Assembly: GCA_903910495.1 (NCBI GenBank)
Contig: CAIVZW010000244.1
Span: 1 to 12,071, forward strand
DNA: 12,071 bases
From: an uncultured beta proteobacterium
GTDB lineage: Bacteria > Pseudomonadota > Gammaproteobacteria > Burkholderiales > Rhodocyclaceae
Reading direction: 5' to 3'
Part shown: in pieces, positions 1-7,987 of the stretch
Numbering within the stretch: the first letter of the stretch is position 1
Layout of the letters: each line of letters opens with the position of its first letter
Made by a program: the position numbers and the translations under genes
The notes under the pieces: model-generated
What the model saw: the letters and a program-made list of their open reading frames with translations, nothing else
The model's database searches: none
Told to the model about the DNA's origin: nothing

Positions 1-2362
1 AGCCGATGATGACGGCCTTTGACGCCTGTGCCAGATGCACGTCGGATTCGCTGATCGCCCCGACTGCACCGTGAATGACGTTGACCTTGACCTCCGCCGT
101 CGACAGCTTCTGCAGGGACTGTACCAACGCTTCCTGCGAACCCTGCACGTCTGCCTTGATGATCAGCGGCAGCATCTTGACTTCGGCTTCGGTCATCTGG
201 TCGAGGATGGTTTCAAGGTTGGCGGCCTGCTTCTTGGCCAGTTTGACGTCACGGAACTTGCCTTGGCGGAAGAGTGCAATTTCACGAGCCTTGCGTTCAT
301 CAGCCAGCACCATGGCTTCCTGACCGGCCGCCGGAACATCCGACAGACCCAGGATTTCGACCGGAATCGAGGGTCCGGCTTCCTTGATGTTCTTGCCGTT
401 TTCGTCGAGCATGGCACGGATGCGGCCAAAGACCTGCCCGGCGAGCAGCACGTCGCCCTGGCGCAAGGTACCGGACTGTACCAGCATCGTCGCCACCGGA
501 CCACGCCCCTTGTCGAGGCGCGCTTCAATGATCAGACCCTTGGCCGGAGCATCTTTCGGCGCCTTCAGTTCGAGCACTTCGGCCTGCAGCAGCACATTTT
601 CGAGCAGTTCGTCGATGCCCGCGCCGGTCTTGGCGGAAACGGAAATGAACGGAGCTTCGCCACCGTACTCTTCCGGTATGACCTGCTCGGCAACCAGTTC
701 CTGCTTGACACGCTCGGGATTGGCATCCGGCTTGTCGATCTTGTTGACCGCGACAATGATCGGCACCCCCGCCGCCTTGGCGTGGTGAATGGCCTCACGC
801 GTCTGTGGCATGACGCCATCATCGGCGGCGACGACCAGAATGACCAGGTCGGTTGCCTTGGCGCCACGCGCACGCATGGCCGTAAAGGCTTCGTGACCTG
901 GCGTATCGAGGAAAGTCACCATGCCACGCGCGGTTTCGACGTGATAGGCGCCAATGTGCTGCGTGATGCCACCCGCCTCGCCCGAGGCGACGCGGGTACG
1001 CCGGATAAAGTCGAGCAGCGAGGTCTTGCCGTGGTCGACGTGCCCCATGACGGTAACCACCGGGGCGCGTGGCTCCTGCGGCACATCCTTGTGTTCAACA
1101 TCGTCATCGATGAAGGCATCCGGATCATCGAGCCGGGCGGCAAATGCCTTGTGTCCCATTTCCTCGACGATAATCATTGCCGTTTCCTGATCGAGCACCT
1201 GGTTGATGGTCACCATCGAACCCATCTTCATCAACGTCTTGATCACCTCGGTAGCCTTGACCGACATCTTGTGCGCCAGATCGGAAACTGAAATGGTCTC
1301 CGGCACATGCACTTCATGCACCACCGCTTCGGTCGGTGCCTGGAAGGAATGCGCTTCTTCAACCTCCGCCGCGCGATTGCTGCGCTTGCCATGCTTGTTG
1401 TCGCGCCAGCCGGTACCGCCCGTCGCGCCGCGCGTCTTCAGTCCCTGCCGCTTGTTGGCCCCTTCGTTCTTCCACTGCCCCTTTTTCTCGGCCAACTTCT
1501 TGTCGCCCGTACCGGGCTTCGCCGCCGGCTTGTGCAAGGTTTTGTCTTCGGCCGGCTTGTCGCTTGCTGTCTGTGCGGCAACCTGTTTTGCCACTTCAGC
1601 GGCGCGCGCGGCCACCGCCTTCTCTTCGGCTTCGATTTTCAGGCGCGCCAGATCAGCGATGCGCTGCTGCTTCTCCATGTACTCCGCTTCCTGATGGGCG
1701 CGCAGTGCGGCGTTGCGGCGATCTTCCTCGGCACGAAGTTTCTGCTGTTCTTCCCCAATGATCGAGGCCCGCGTCACCACCTTCTTGCTTCCGGCCCTGG
1801 TTTCGGCGACCGGTTCAGCCCCGGCTTCGGCCTTGACTTTGGCCTCGGCGTCCGCCCTGGCTTTGGCCTTGGCGGCCGATTTGGCCTTCGACTGGACAAC
1901 GACGGGTTCTGGCACTTTTTCCACAAGTGGCGGGAGCACGACAAGGTCCACATCCGGCACCACCGGCTGCGGCGGGACGACATCCACCTCCAGCACCACC
2001 GGCTGGGGTGGGACGACGTCAACCACCGGCACTTCGGCACGAACTTCGGGCGGGACTTCCGGTGCATCGCGCTTGACCAGCACCCGCTTCTTGCGCACTT
2101 CAACCTGAACCGTACGCGACTTGCCGTGCGAGTCCTGCGACTTGATCTCGCTGGTTTCCTTGCGCGTCAGGGTAATCTTGGTCTTGGCCTCGGCGTCGCC
2201 GTGCGAACGGCGCAGATACTCGAGCAGCTTTGACTTGTCCTGCTCGGAAAGCAGGTCATCAAGCTTGCTTTTGGCAACACCGGCTTTTTGTAACTGCTCG
2301 AGCAGTGCCCCCGCCGGCATATTCAGGCCAGTGGCAAATTGGGCAACACTTGTTTGCGCCAT
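1..2362 (-). CDS. infB: Translation initiation factor IF-2, C-terminus cut off by the window edge
   Basis: IF2 is the GTPase that brings formyl-methionyl initiator tRNA to the 30S subunit and promotes 50S joining. The reading frame runs from ATG at 2362 ([10 protein letters not shown]...) to the window edge without a stop, giving 787 residues. Visible parts in order: an IF2 N-terminal helical module at about 1-55; a long charged and Pro/Val/Ala-rich linker to about residue 340; a second IF2 N-terminal-type module (about 350-400, [19 protein letters not shown]); then the G domain with G1 GHVDHGKT (440-447), G3 DTPGH (486-490), G4 NKID (540-543) and a G5 SAKT; then domain II and part of domain III. 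The family is usually near 890-970 residues, so the fMet-tRNA-binding C2 domain lies outside the window. A GAGG ribosome binding site precedes the ATG by 8 bases. The start is 19 bases after the nusA stop, so the two are surely co-transcribed. Confidence 0.97.
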   Translation of the reverse strand, partial: MAQTSVAQFATGLNMPAGALLEQLQKAGVAKSKLDDLLSEQDKSKLLEYLRRSHGDAEAKTKITLTRKETSEIKSQDSHGKSRTVQVEVRKKRVLVKRDAPEVPPEVRAEVPVVDVVPPQPVVLEVDVVPPQPVVPDVDLVVLPPLVEKVPEPVVVQSKAKSAAKAKARADAEAKVKAEAGAEPVAETRAGSKKVVTRASIIGEEQQKLRAEEDRRNAALRAHQEAEYMEKQQRIADLARLKIEAEEKAVAARAAEVAKQVAAQTASDKPAEDKTLHKPAAKPGTGDKKLAEKKGQWKNEGANKRQGLKTRGATGGTGWRDNKHGKRSNRAAEVEEAHSFQAPTEAVVHEVHVPETISVSDLAHKMSVKATEVIKTLMKMGSMVTINQVLDQETAMIIVEEMGHKAFAARLDDPDAFIDDDVEHKDVPQEPRAPVVTVMGHVDHGKTSLLDFIRRTRVASGEAGGITQHIGAYHVETARGMVTFLDTPGHEAFTAMRARGAKATDLVILVVAADDGVMPQTREAIHHAKAAGVPIIVAVNKIDKPDANPERVKQELVAEQVIPEEYGGEAPFISVSAKTGAGIDELLENVLLQAEVLELKAPKDAPAKGLIIEARLDKGRGPVATMLVQSGTLRQGDVLLAGQVFGRIRAMLDENGKNIKEAGPSIPVEILGLSDVPAAGQEAMVLADERKAREIALFRQGKFRDVKLAKKQAANLETILDQMTEAEVKMLPLIIKADVQGSQEALVQSLQKLSTAEVKVNVIHGAVGAISESDVHLAQASKAVIIG
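1958..2029 (-). repeat. Two-copy 36-bp tandem repeat inside the infB linker
   Basis: Two adjacent 36-bp units (1958-1993 and 1994-2029), identical over most of their length, encode two 12-residue Pro/Val copies: [12 protein letters not shown] and [12 protein letters not shown]. Flanking sequence carries further degenerate Val/Pro runs (VPVVDVV before, [16 protein letters not shown] after). The reading frame is kept. The repeat lies in the disordered linker between the N-terminal module and the G domain, where IF2 proteins vary greatly in length, so a small in-frame duplication is the simplest reading. Confidence 0.8.
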
Positions 2363-2381
2363 GTGGAATCCTCTTTTCTAC

Positions 2382-3854
2382 TTACTCGAACCAGTGCGCG
2401 CGCGCCGTGGTGATCAGTTGTTTGGCACGGTCAGTATCGATACCGGTCATTTCGGTGAGTTCGTCGACCGCCAGGTCAGCCAGGCCGTCCAGTGTCTTGA
2501 TCCCGTTACCCGCCAGTTTGCCGGCCAGCGTCTTGTCCATGCCTTCAAGGCCGAGCAGGTCTTCGGCCACATCGCCGATCTGCTCTTCGGTGACGATGGC
2601 TTCGGTCAGCAACACGTTGCGGGCGCGATCACGCAATTCCTGCACCGTGGTTTCATCAAAGGCTTCGATTTCAAGCATTTCATGGAGTGGAACGTAGGCC
2701 ACTTCCTCCAGCGTAGAGAACCCCTCGCCGATCAGGATATTGGCCACCTCCTCATCGACATCGAGCTTTTCCATGAAGAGCACGCGAATCGCTGCCGATT
2801 CGGCTTCGACACGCGTCTGCGACTCTTCCTCGGTCATCAGGTTGATCGTCCAGCCGGTCATTTCGGAAGCCAGGCGAACGTTCTGGCCGCCGCGCCCGAT
2901 GGCTATCGCCAGGTTGTCTTCATCGACCACCACGTCCATGCAGTGCCGGTCTTCATCGACGACGACCGAAATCACCTCGGCCGGGGCCAGGGCGCCGACC
3001 ACGAACTGTGCCGGATCGGCCGACCAGAGCACGATATCGACGCGCTCACCGGCCAACTCGTTGGTTACTGCCGTGACGCGCATGCCGCGCATGCCGACGC
3101 AGGTCCCGATCGGATCGACGCGCTGGTCGTTGGACTTGACGGCAATCTTGGCGCGCATGCCGGCATCGCGGGCCGCCGCCTTGATTTCCAGCAGGCCGTC
3201 ATCGACCTCCGGCACTTCCATCTCGAACAGCTTGATGATGAACTCGGGCGCCGTGCGCGAAAGAATCAACTGCGGACCGCGGGCAGCGCGATCGATGCGC
3301 AGCAGGAAGGCCTTGACGCGATCACCGACGCGCAGGTTCTCACGCGGGATCATCTGGTCGCGCGGCAGCACCGCCTCGATTTTGCCGGCCTCGATGATGG
3401 CGTTACCGCGTTCCATGCGCTTGATGGTACCGGTGACGAGATGCTCCTTGCGCTCCAGGAAATCATTGAGAATCTGGTCGCGTTCGGCATCGCGGATTTT
3501 CTGCAGGATGACCTGCTTGGCCGCCTGCGCGCCAATCCGCCCGAAATCGATCGGCTCCAGCGATTCTTCGAGGTAGTCGCCGAGTTCCACTTCCGGATCC
3601 TGTTTCTGGGCTTCGGACATCGGAATGTGCTGGGCCTCATGAACGAAATCTTCGTCGGCCACAATCTCCCAGCGCCGGAAGGTCTCGAAATCCCCGGTTT
3701 CGCGGTCGACCACGACGCGCACATCGGCCTCGTCGTGAACACGTTTTTTGGTTGCTGACGCCAGCGCCAGTTCAAGTGCCCCGAAGACAATGTCCTTGGT
3801 CACATTCTTCTCACGCGCCAGCACATCGACCAGCAGCAATATTTCGCGACTCAT
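2382..3854 (-). CDS. nusA: Transcription termination/antitermination protein NusA
   Basis: NusA binds RNA polymerase and nascent RNA, stimulates pausing and hairpin-dependent termination, and takes part in antitermination complexes. The 490-residue product matches the usual proteobacterial length (about 495). Domains in order: polymerase-binding N-terminal domain (about 1-130, starting [18 protein letters not shown]); S1 domain (about 138-200, [18 protein letters not shown]...LILSRT); KH1 with GMRG at 254-257; KH2 with GRGG at 320-323 ([15 protein letters not shown]); and two acidic helix-hairpin-helix repeats at about 362-412 and 437-487. The two C-terminal repeats are the form found in E. 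coli-like NusA, where they contact the polymerase alpha subunit and relieve autoinhibition. A G-rich ribosome binding site (AGGGGGT) precedes the ATG at 3854. The gene lies 32 bases after rimP and 19 bases before infB. No key residue looks lost. Confidence 0.98.
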   Translation of the reverse strand: MSREILLLVDVLAREKNVTKDIVFGALELALASATKKRVHDEADVRVVVDRETGDFETFRRWEIVADEDFVHEAQHIPMSEAQKQDPEVELGDYLEESLEPIDFGRIGAQAAKQVILQKIRDAERDQILNDFLERKEHLVTGTIKRMERGNAIIEAGKIEAVLPRDQMIPRENLRVGDRVKAFLLRIDRAARGPQLILSRTAPEFIIKLFEMEVPEVDDGLLEIKAAARDAGMRAKIAVKSNDQRVDPIGTCVGMRGMRVTAVTNELAGERVDIVLWSADPAQFVVGALAPAEVISVVVDEDRHCMDVVVDEDNLAIAIGRGGQNVRLASEMTGWTINLMTEEESQTRVEAESAAIRVLFMEKLDVDEEVANILIGEGFSTLEEVAYVPLHEMLEIEAFDETTVQELRDRARNVLLTEAIVTEEQIGDVAEDLLGLEGMDKTLAGKLAGNGIKTLDGLADLAVDELTEMTGIDTDRAKQLITTARAHWFE

Positions 3855-3886
3855 ATTCTCACTACCCCCTAATCCAGCCTGATCAT

Positions 3887-4327
3887 CTAGTCGAACTTTG
3901 GAACCAGCCGTGCCTTGTCAATATTGCCAAGTTCCAGTTCCACTTCGCCCGTATCAATCGTCAGGCGTACCTTGCCGTCCTGCACCGCGTGCAGGACTCC
4001 GTTAAAATTGCGTCGACCGCCCAGCGGGAGCCGTAGCCTCAGATTGATTTCCGACCCGCAATAGCGCTCATAATCCGCCGGCTTTTTCAACACCCGGTCC
4101 AGACCGGGCGAGGAAACCTCGAGACGGTCATAGTCGACGTTTTCGACGGCCAGAACACGCGAGAGCTGATTGCTGACCAGCGCACAATCCTCGACATCGA
4201 TACCACCCGCCTTATCCGGCTTGTCGATGAACAACCGCAATATACGGCCACGCGGACTCTGTTCAAGGTCCACGAGTTCGTAACCGAGACCAGTCAGCGT
4301 TTTATCGAGAAGTTCGTGCAAATCCAT
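3887..4327 (-). CDS. rimP: Ribosome maturation factor RimP
   Basis: RimP (older names YhbC, P15a) is a cytoplasmic assembly factor for the 30S subunit. The 146-residue product is close to the usual 150. It starts [22 protein letters not shown], typical of the N-terminal alpha/beta domain, and carries the family blocks [17 protein letters not shown] and [23 protein letters not shown], followed by an SH3-like C-terminal barrel ([19 protein letters not shown]). The frame is open further upstream to an ATG at 4381, but that extension would be translated from two terminator hairpins and has no family similarity, so the start at 4327 is chosen. The ribosome binding site is weak (GUGGCU just before AUG). 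The gene heads the rimP-nusA-infB operon. Unlike E. coli, no initiator tRNA gene (metY) precedes it in this window. Confidence 0.96.
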   Translation of the reverse strand: MDLHELLDKTLTGLGYELVDLEQSPRGRILRLFIDKPDKAGGIDVEDCALVSNQLSRVLAVENVDYDRLEVSSPGLDRVLKKPADYERYCGSEINLRLRLPLGGRRNFNGVLHAVQDGKVRLTIDTGEVELELGNIDKARLVPKFD

Positions 4328-4337
4328 AGCCACAAAT

Positions 4338-4359
4338 AAAAAATGGGCGAAAAGCCCAT
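4338..4359 (-). terminator. Intrinsic terminator B in the rimP leader
   Basis: Read on the minus strand this is a perfect 6-bp stem (AUGGGC, arms at 4359-4354 and 4348-4343) closing a UUUUC loop, followed at once by a run of U (complement of the A run at 4338-4343). Stem plus immediate U-tract is the classic Rho-independent form. It ends only about 10 bases before the rimP start codon, so there is no room for a promoter between it and the gene. Confidence 0.8.
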
Positions 4360-4365
4360 CCCCGT

Positions 4366-4387
4366 AAAAAATTGCCCCCAAGGGGGC
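4366..4387 (-). terminator. Intrinsic terminator A in the rimP leader
   Basis: Read on the minus strand, GCCCCC/GGGGGC arms (4387-4382 and 4379-4374) form a perfect self-complementary stem around UU; the true loop is probably four bases, leaving a 5-bp all-GC stem. It is followed by AA and six U (complement of the A run at 4366-4371). The stem is short but very GC-rich. It lies 6 bases upstream of terminator B and about 11 bases downstream of the predicted transcription start, so both hairpins are inside the rimP leader rather than before it. Confidence 0.72.
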
Positions 4388-4404
4388 TAGCGGAAAACCA
4401 TTGG

Positions 4405-4433
4405 ATTATAACCAGAATTTGCTCAAACGTAAA
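4405..4433 (-). promoter_or_regulatory. Sigma-70 promoter of the rimP-nusA-infB operon
   Basis: On the minus strand a perfect -10 box TATAAT (complement of 4405-4410) lies 17 bases after a -35 box TTTACG (complement of 4428-4433), which matches TTGACA at four of six positions. The spacing is ideal. Transcription would start near 4398 and give a leader of about 71 nucleotides before the rimP AUG, containing both terminator hairpins. I see no better promoter for this operon in the window. Confidence 0.75.
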
Positions 4434-4538
4434 TGCGCGGTCTATCCAAGAGTCCTCCGAAGACCGACAGGAAACTCATTTGTACGGGATTATCTCGCAA
4501 CGGGATATTTACGCTCTGGGAGCGCTTAAGCAGCGACG

Positions 4539-4577
4539 AGTCATATCGTTTAATGACTGACCGTTTAGTTACTAACT
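4539..4577. promoter_or_regulatory. Cluster of dyads, possible old TetR-family operator
   Basis: Three overlapping inverted repeats lie just upstream of the TetR remnant: AGTCAT/ATGACT (4539-4558, 8-base spacer), the 18-base imperfect palindrome TGACTGACCGTTTAGTTA (4554-4571, 6 of 9 positions paired), and TTAGTTACTAA overlapping AGTTACTAACT (4565-4577). Palindromes built on TGACTGAC-type half-sites are common operators of AcrR/TetR efflux repressors. The position next to a decayed TetR gene suggests its former autoregulatory site. The link is inference. Confidence 0.35.
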
Positions 4578-4604
4578 GATTTCCCATGGTCAATACCCCT
4601 ACCC

Positions 4605-4951
4605 GCCAAGGTGACCAAGGGCACGGTCTACCTGTGTTTCCCGAGCAAGGCCGATCTTTTCAAGGCCGTCATTCGCGAAACCGTGCTGCCCAATCTCAAT
4701 CTCATCGAAGCTGCCGCATCGGCTCTCGGCTCAGCACAAGTACGCCTGTGTGTGGCTTTGCAGATTTGAACCGGGCAAATTCTACCGTGACGAGGCCATG
4801 GGCGCGAGCAGCAACGCGCATTGAGCACGCTCGGTGCGGACAACTTCTCCAAGCCATCAATCACGAGAGACTGCCTGAAGAAGCCCGCAATCGGCACCGG
4901 GAGGGTCTGCGCATGTTCTGCACGCCCCTGCCCGGCATCATTGGCCGGTGA
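4605..4951 (+). pseudogene. Decayed TetR/AcrR-family transcriptional regulator
   Basis: A 54-codon stretch in the frame of position 4605 reads AKVTKGTVYLCFPSKADLFK followed by AVIRETVLPNL, the recognition helix and following helix of TetR/AcrR DNA-binding domains (family form GVTKGTLYLYFPSKEALFKAVVRE). It has no start codon or first helices and stops at TGA 4767-4769. One base out of register, from 4771, comes PGKFYRDEAMG, resembling the FYRDEV block of the ligand-binding domain in this family. A third frame ends MFCTPLPGIIGR at 4949-4951, like a TetR C-terminus, but that part is uncertain. Missing N-terminus, stop and frameshifts point to a pseudogene. It is the only plus-strand coding trace here, and its tail overlaps the 3' end of aroD by 14 bases. 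Confidence 0.6.
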
Positions 4952-5720
4952 CGGCCTTGCGCACGGTCGCCAGCACCGAACGCAAATCCTCGATGGCGAT
5001 TTGTCCCGGTGCCGAACTGCTTTTACCAACAGCAAAAGTAGCGGCCGAACCATAGACCCAGCCCATGATCCGCGACAACGAACCGATACCGCCCATCGAC
5101 ATGCTGATCAGCGGCACGCCAACCTTCTGCCGCGCCCGGTCAGTCGCCGCGAGCAGAGCCAGCACGTCCTGTTCGGTTTGCGGCATCACCGCCACCTTGG
5201 CGACGTCGGCGCCGAGGCGCTCGGCGGCGACAAACTTGCTGTCCAGCGTCACCGCATCCGGCGTCATCTGGAAGTTGTGATAGGACATGATCATGGTGAT
5301 GGCGTTGGCTTTCGATACTTTGCGCAGGCGCTGCAGATCGGCGGGCGCGTTGGAGAGCTCGTAGTCGATGATTTCAACGCAGCGCGCTTCGCAGGCCGCG
5401 ATGTACATCGCCACCACTGCCGGTTCGCCAATCGGGATCGGATTTCCGCCCTCGGTGACGTTGCGCCGCGTCAGCAGCACCGGAATGCCTCCCGCCGCCT
5501 TGCGGATCAGTAGCGCGGTGTCAACCACCGCCTTGGCATCGCCGATGGCAGCAAAGAAATCGATCCGCCATTCGAGGAGATCAGGCTTCTTGGGAACAAT
5601 GGCCGCGACTTCATCAAGTATCGCTTCCGCAGTCTTGCCGACCAGCGGCGTGATGATGATCGGTAGCGCACCGCCGCCCAGCGGTTTGCCGTTCACTTGA
5701 ATGGGTTTGACTTGATTCAT
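4938..5720 (-). CDS. aroD: Type I 3-dehydroquinate dehydratase
   Basis: This enzyme converts 3-dehydroquinate to 3-dehydroshikimate by a Schiff-base mechanism; it serves the shikimate pathway or, in some bacteria, quinate breakdown. The 260-residue product has the full type I active site: EWR at 50-52, Glu90 in NVTEGG, the catalytic His148 in MSYHNF, the Schiff-base Lys175 in DVAKVAVMP, Arg217 in SMGGIGSLSR and Gln240 in SAPGQI. A ribosome binding site AGGAGA lies about 10 bases before the ATG at 5720. It follows tctA by 67 bases with no terminator visible between, so it is probably the last gene of a tctCBA-aroD operon. Many betaproteobacteria use the unrelated type II enzyme (AroQ) for biosynthesis, so a transporter-linked type I copy could be catabolic. 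The enzyme assignment is firm; the pathway is inference. Confidence 0.93.
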   Translation of the reverse strand: MNQVKPIQVNGKPLGGGALPIIITPLVGKTAEAILDEVAAIVPKKPDLLEWRIDFFAAIGDAKAVVDTALLIRKAAGGIPVLLTRRNVTEGGNPIPIGEPAVVAMYIAACEARCVEIIDYELSNAPADLQRLRKVSKANAITMIMSYHNFQMTPDAVTLDSKFVAAERLGADVAKVAVMPQTEQDVLALLAATDRARQKVGVPLISMSMGGIGSLSRIMGWVYGSAATFAVGKSSSAPGQIAIEDLRSVLATVRKAVTGQ

Positions 5721-5787
5721 GACTGCTTGGTCTCCTGATACGGGTTGTCGATCGGATTACAATGGTTTAGCACACTCTACTTGAATT

Positions 5788-7320
5788 TTATTCAGCATAG
5801 CCGCCGGCACGTTTGCCGGTGCCGGTGATCATTCCCCAGAAACGCGTCTGGCTGAGAATCGTCAGGGCGAGCAGGCCGAGCAGCACCAGGGATACCGGGC
5901 TGGTGAAAAATTCGAGTACGAATGACAGCGGCGCGTCGCCGGCTGAAATCATCGCCCGGCGATAGTTGGTGTCGAGCAAGGGTCCGAGGATGATCCCGAG
6001 GATGACCGGTCCGACCTGGAAGCCATACATCTTGAGGAAGTAGCCGAAGACGCCGAAACCGAGCATCCAGTAGACGTCCATTGGATTGTTCTGGATCGCG
6101 TAGGAGCCGACCGCCGAGAGAATGACGATCATCGGCAGCAGCGCGGCCTTGGGAATTTCAACGATCTTGGCAAACATCCTGATGCCGGTGAAACCGAGCA
6201 GGGCCAGCCAGATGTTGGCGAGCACCAGATTGCCGACGGTAAACCAGAACAGGTGCGGGGTTTCGATCAGCATCATCGGCCCGGGTCGCAAGCCGTGGAT
6301 GTAGAGTGCCCCGATAATCACCGCCGTCACCGCGTCGCCCGGAATGCCGAGGGTCAGCATTGGAATATAGCAGCCGCCAATGGAACCGACGGCTGCCGCT
6401 TCGGGTGCCACGATGCCTTCCCAGGCGCCCTCACCGAATGGGCGCGACGGATTCTTGACCGTTCGCTTGGCGTGATCGTAAGCCATCAAGGCCGCAATGT
6501 CGCCGCCCGCGCCCGGCAGCGCGCCAATGACCATGCCGATCAGCGAGCAGCGCGAGGCCAGCGGCAGGTACTTGCGAACCAGTTTCCACGATGGCAAAAT
6601 CTTCGCCAGGTTCTGCTTGACGTTCGGAAAGTGCAGTTCATGAATCTGCACCAGCACCTCTGAGACGCCGAATAGTCCGATCATCGCTGCCACATACGGC
6701 GCCCCTGCCGTCAGTTCGACGAAACCGAAGGTAAAGCGCGGTTCGGCGGTCAGCGGATCAAGGCCGACGGTTCCGAACAGTATGCCCAGCGCCCCGGCAA
6801 ACACCCCTTTGGCCAGCGATTCACCGGACAGGCTGCCGACCAGCAGCAGGCCCCAGACCGCCAGCATCATGTAATCGCGCGGCGCGAAGAGTAACGCCAA
6901 CTTGGACAGCACCGGCGCCCCGACCGCCAGGCAGAAGATGCCGATGAAGCCGCCGACGACACCCATCAGTGTGGTCAGTCCTATGGCCTGCCCGGCTTCA
7001 CCCAGTTTGGCCAGCGGATAGCCGTCAAAGCCCGAGGCAATCGCCGCCGGCGCTCCAGGAACATTGATCAGGATGGCACTGCGCGAACCGCCATAGACCC
7101 CGCCATAATAGATCCCGGCAATCAGCGCCAGCGCTTCGTTGACGTGCCACTTGAAGGTAAACGAAATCAGGATGGACACCGCCATCGTCACCGAAAGGCC
7201 CGGAATGGCACCGATGTAAATGCCGAAAAAAGTTCCGGCAGCCGTCAGGAATAGCAGGTAAGGGTCAATCCAGCTGGCGAAGAAATAAGATGCCCCCGTC
7301 ATGAAATCCAGTTCGCTCAT
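5788..7320 (-). CDS. tctA: Tripartite tricarboxylate transporter, large membrane subunit TctA
   Basis: TctA is the large integral membrane subunit of TTT-family secondary transporters, which take up carboxylates with a periplasmic binding protein. The 510-residue length is typical. The two family glycine/proline motifs of the internal repeats are present: GAIPGLSVTMAVSILISF at about 37-54 and GALPGAGGDIAALMAYDHAK at about 266-285. Other family blocks are GIYYGGVYGGSRSAILINVP (69-88) and PFGEGAWEGIVAPEAA (294-309). Many hydrophobic segments run along the whole protein, consistent with about a dozen membrane spans. The ATG at 7320 overlaps the tctB stop by four bases (ATGA), which implies translational coupling, and a GAAAGG site precedes it. 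Confidence 0.95.
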   Translation of the reverse strand: MSELDFMTGASYFFASWIDPYLLFLTAAGTFFGIYIGAIPGLSVTMAVSILISFTFKWHVNEALALIAGIYYGGVYGGSRSAILINVPGAPAAIASGFDGYPLAKLGEAGQAIGLTTLMGVVGGFIGIFCLAVGAPVLSKLALLFAPRDYMMLAVWGLLLVGSLSGESLAKGVFAGALGILFGTVGLDPLTAEPRFTFGFVELTAGAPYVAAMIGLFGVSEVLVQIHELHFPNVKQNLAKILPSWKLVRKYLPLASRCSLIGMVIGALPGAGGDIAALMAYDHAKRTVKNPSRPFGEGAWEGIVAPEAAAVGSIGGCYIPMLTLGIPGDAVTAVIIGALYIHGLRPGPMMLIETPHLFWFTVGNLVLANIWLALLGFTGIRMFAKIVEIPKAALLPMIVILSAVGSYAIQNNPMDVYWMLGFGVFGYFLKMYGFQVGPVILGIILGPLLDTNYRRAMISAGDAPLSFVLEFFTSPVSLVLLGLLALTILSQTRFWGMITGTGKRAGGYAE

Positions 7321-7823
7321 TGGAATAGCCTTTCGATGGGCCCGGTCGGCAACACCACCGAGAACGCCGTTTGGAACACCAGGTAGACCACGGCCAGCGA
7401 CAGCAGGTTGACAACGATCATATGCACGTAGCGGCGCTCACCCAGAACCAGACTGGACGCCAGCAAATACAGGAATGAGCTGGTTATGAATCCGAGCGAC
7501 TCGAGCAGGATCATGTAAAGCACGATCACCGCAGTGAACAGGATGTGCCGCATCGGAAAAATCTTTTCGTAAAACTGCCGCGTCACCGGGTTGTCAGAAC
7601 TGACTTGCAGCGGCGGTTTGCGCAGCGTGCGGATCACGATCATCACCGCGCTCGCGCTGAGGAAAAAACTTGTTCCCAGCGGCACGGAGCCCGCCGAACT
7701 CCACGAAGAAAATCCGGAAATCCGATACGACAGCCACAACGCGGTCAAGCCAAACAACAGCATGGCCAGAGCAAACCCGAGTTCGCCGGGCAAGCGCGGT
7801 TTGTGCAAAAGCTTTTCATCCAT
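7317..7823 (-). CDS. tctB: Tripartite tricarboxylate transporter, small membrane subunit TctB
   Basis: TctB is the small, poorly conserved four-helix subunit of TTT transporters. The product has 168 residues from the ATG at 7823 (MDEKLLHKPRLPGELGFAL) and shows four hydrophobic segments: GFALAMLLFGLTALWL, the segment around GTSFFLSASAVMIVI, HILFTAVIVLYMILL with the following FITSSFLYLLASSLVL, and MIVVNLLSLAVVYLVF. A GTG at 7832 opens the frame three codons earlier, but the AGGAG site sits 8 bases before the ATG and would be too close to the GTG, so the ATG is preferred. Identification rests on position between tctC and tctA, size and membrane pattern rather than on strong motifs. It overlaps tctA by four bases. 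Confidence 0.88.
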   Translation of the reverse strand: MDEKLLHKPRLPGELGFALAMLLFGLTALWLSYRISGFSSWSSAGSVPLGTSFFLSASAVMIVIRTLRKPPLQVSSDNPVTRQFYEKIFPMRHILFTAVIVLYMILLESLGFITSSFLYLLASSLVLGERRYVHMIVVNLLSLAVVYLVFQTAFSVVLPTGPIERLFQ

Positions 7824-7840
7824 CAACACCACTCCTCTTG

Positions 7841-7871
7841 GCGCGTTGGCCGCGTGCTATCGGCAACGCGC
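7841..7871 (-). promoter_or_regulatory. Strong hairpin just upstream of the tctB ribosome binding site
   Basis: Arms GCGCGTTG and CAACGCGC pair perfectly and continue through CCG/CGG past a single bulged base, giving about 11 bp around an 8-base loop (CGTGCTAT on the plus strand). The 3' end of the hairpin on the mRNA is within a few bases of the tctB AGGAG site. A U-tract is absent, so it is not a terminator. In the same tctC-tctB gap a second stem, GCCCGG/CCGGGC (7952-7957 with 7968-7973), lies 14 bases after the tctC stop. Such structures often protect the upstream binding-protein message or limit translation of the downstream membrane subunits. Confidence 0.6.
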
Positions 7872-7987
7872 AATAATCGTGATTTACGACTGGCCATGCG
7901 CAGCGTTCCTGGGCTCACCACAGACACGGCGCACGCTCGTGGCGCTGACCAGCCCGGCGGAAATGCACCGGGCCGGCTCAGATCAAC

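Noticed and set aside
35..1291. Long open frame (418 codons) on the plus strand.
   Set aside because: It is antisense to infB, whose GTPase motifs are unmistakable; GC-rich codon use keeps the opposite strand open.
2121..3758. 545-codon open frame on the plus strand across the nusA-infB junction.
   Set aside because: Its composition (rich in His, Arg, Asp and Phe) is that of a reverse-complement shadow, and it covers the intact nusA gene.
3887..4381. Longer rimP reading frame starting at 4381.
   Set aside because: The extra 18 residues are encoded by the terminator hairpins, have no family similarity, and normal RimP length fits the start at 4327.
4434..4604. Possible small RNA or tRNA upstream of rimP, as metY is in E. 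coli.
   Set aside because: No cloverleaf, CCA end or conserved TTCGA-type arm is visible; only short dyads and the promoter are supported.
4586..4951. 121-codon plus-strand open frame with an ATG at 4586.
   Set aside because: The TetR-like residues are in a different frame; apart from its last dozen codons this frame shows no recognisable protein.
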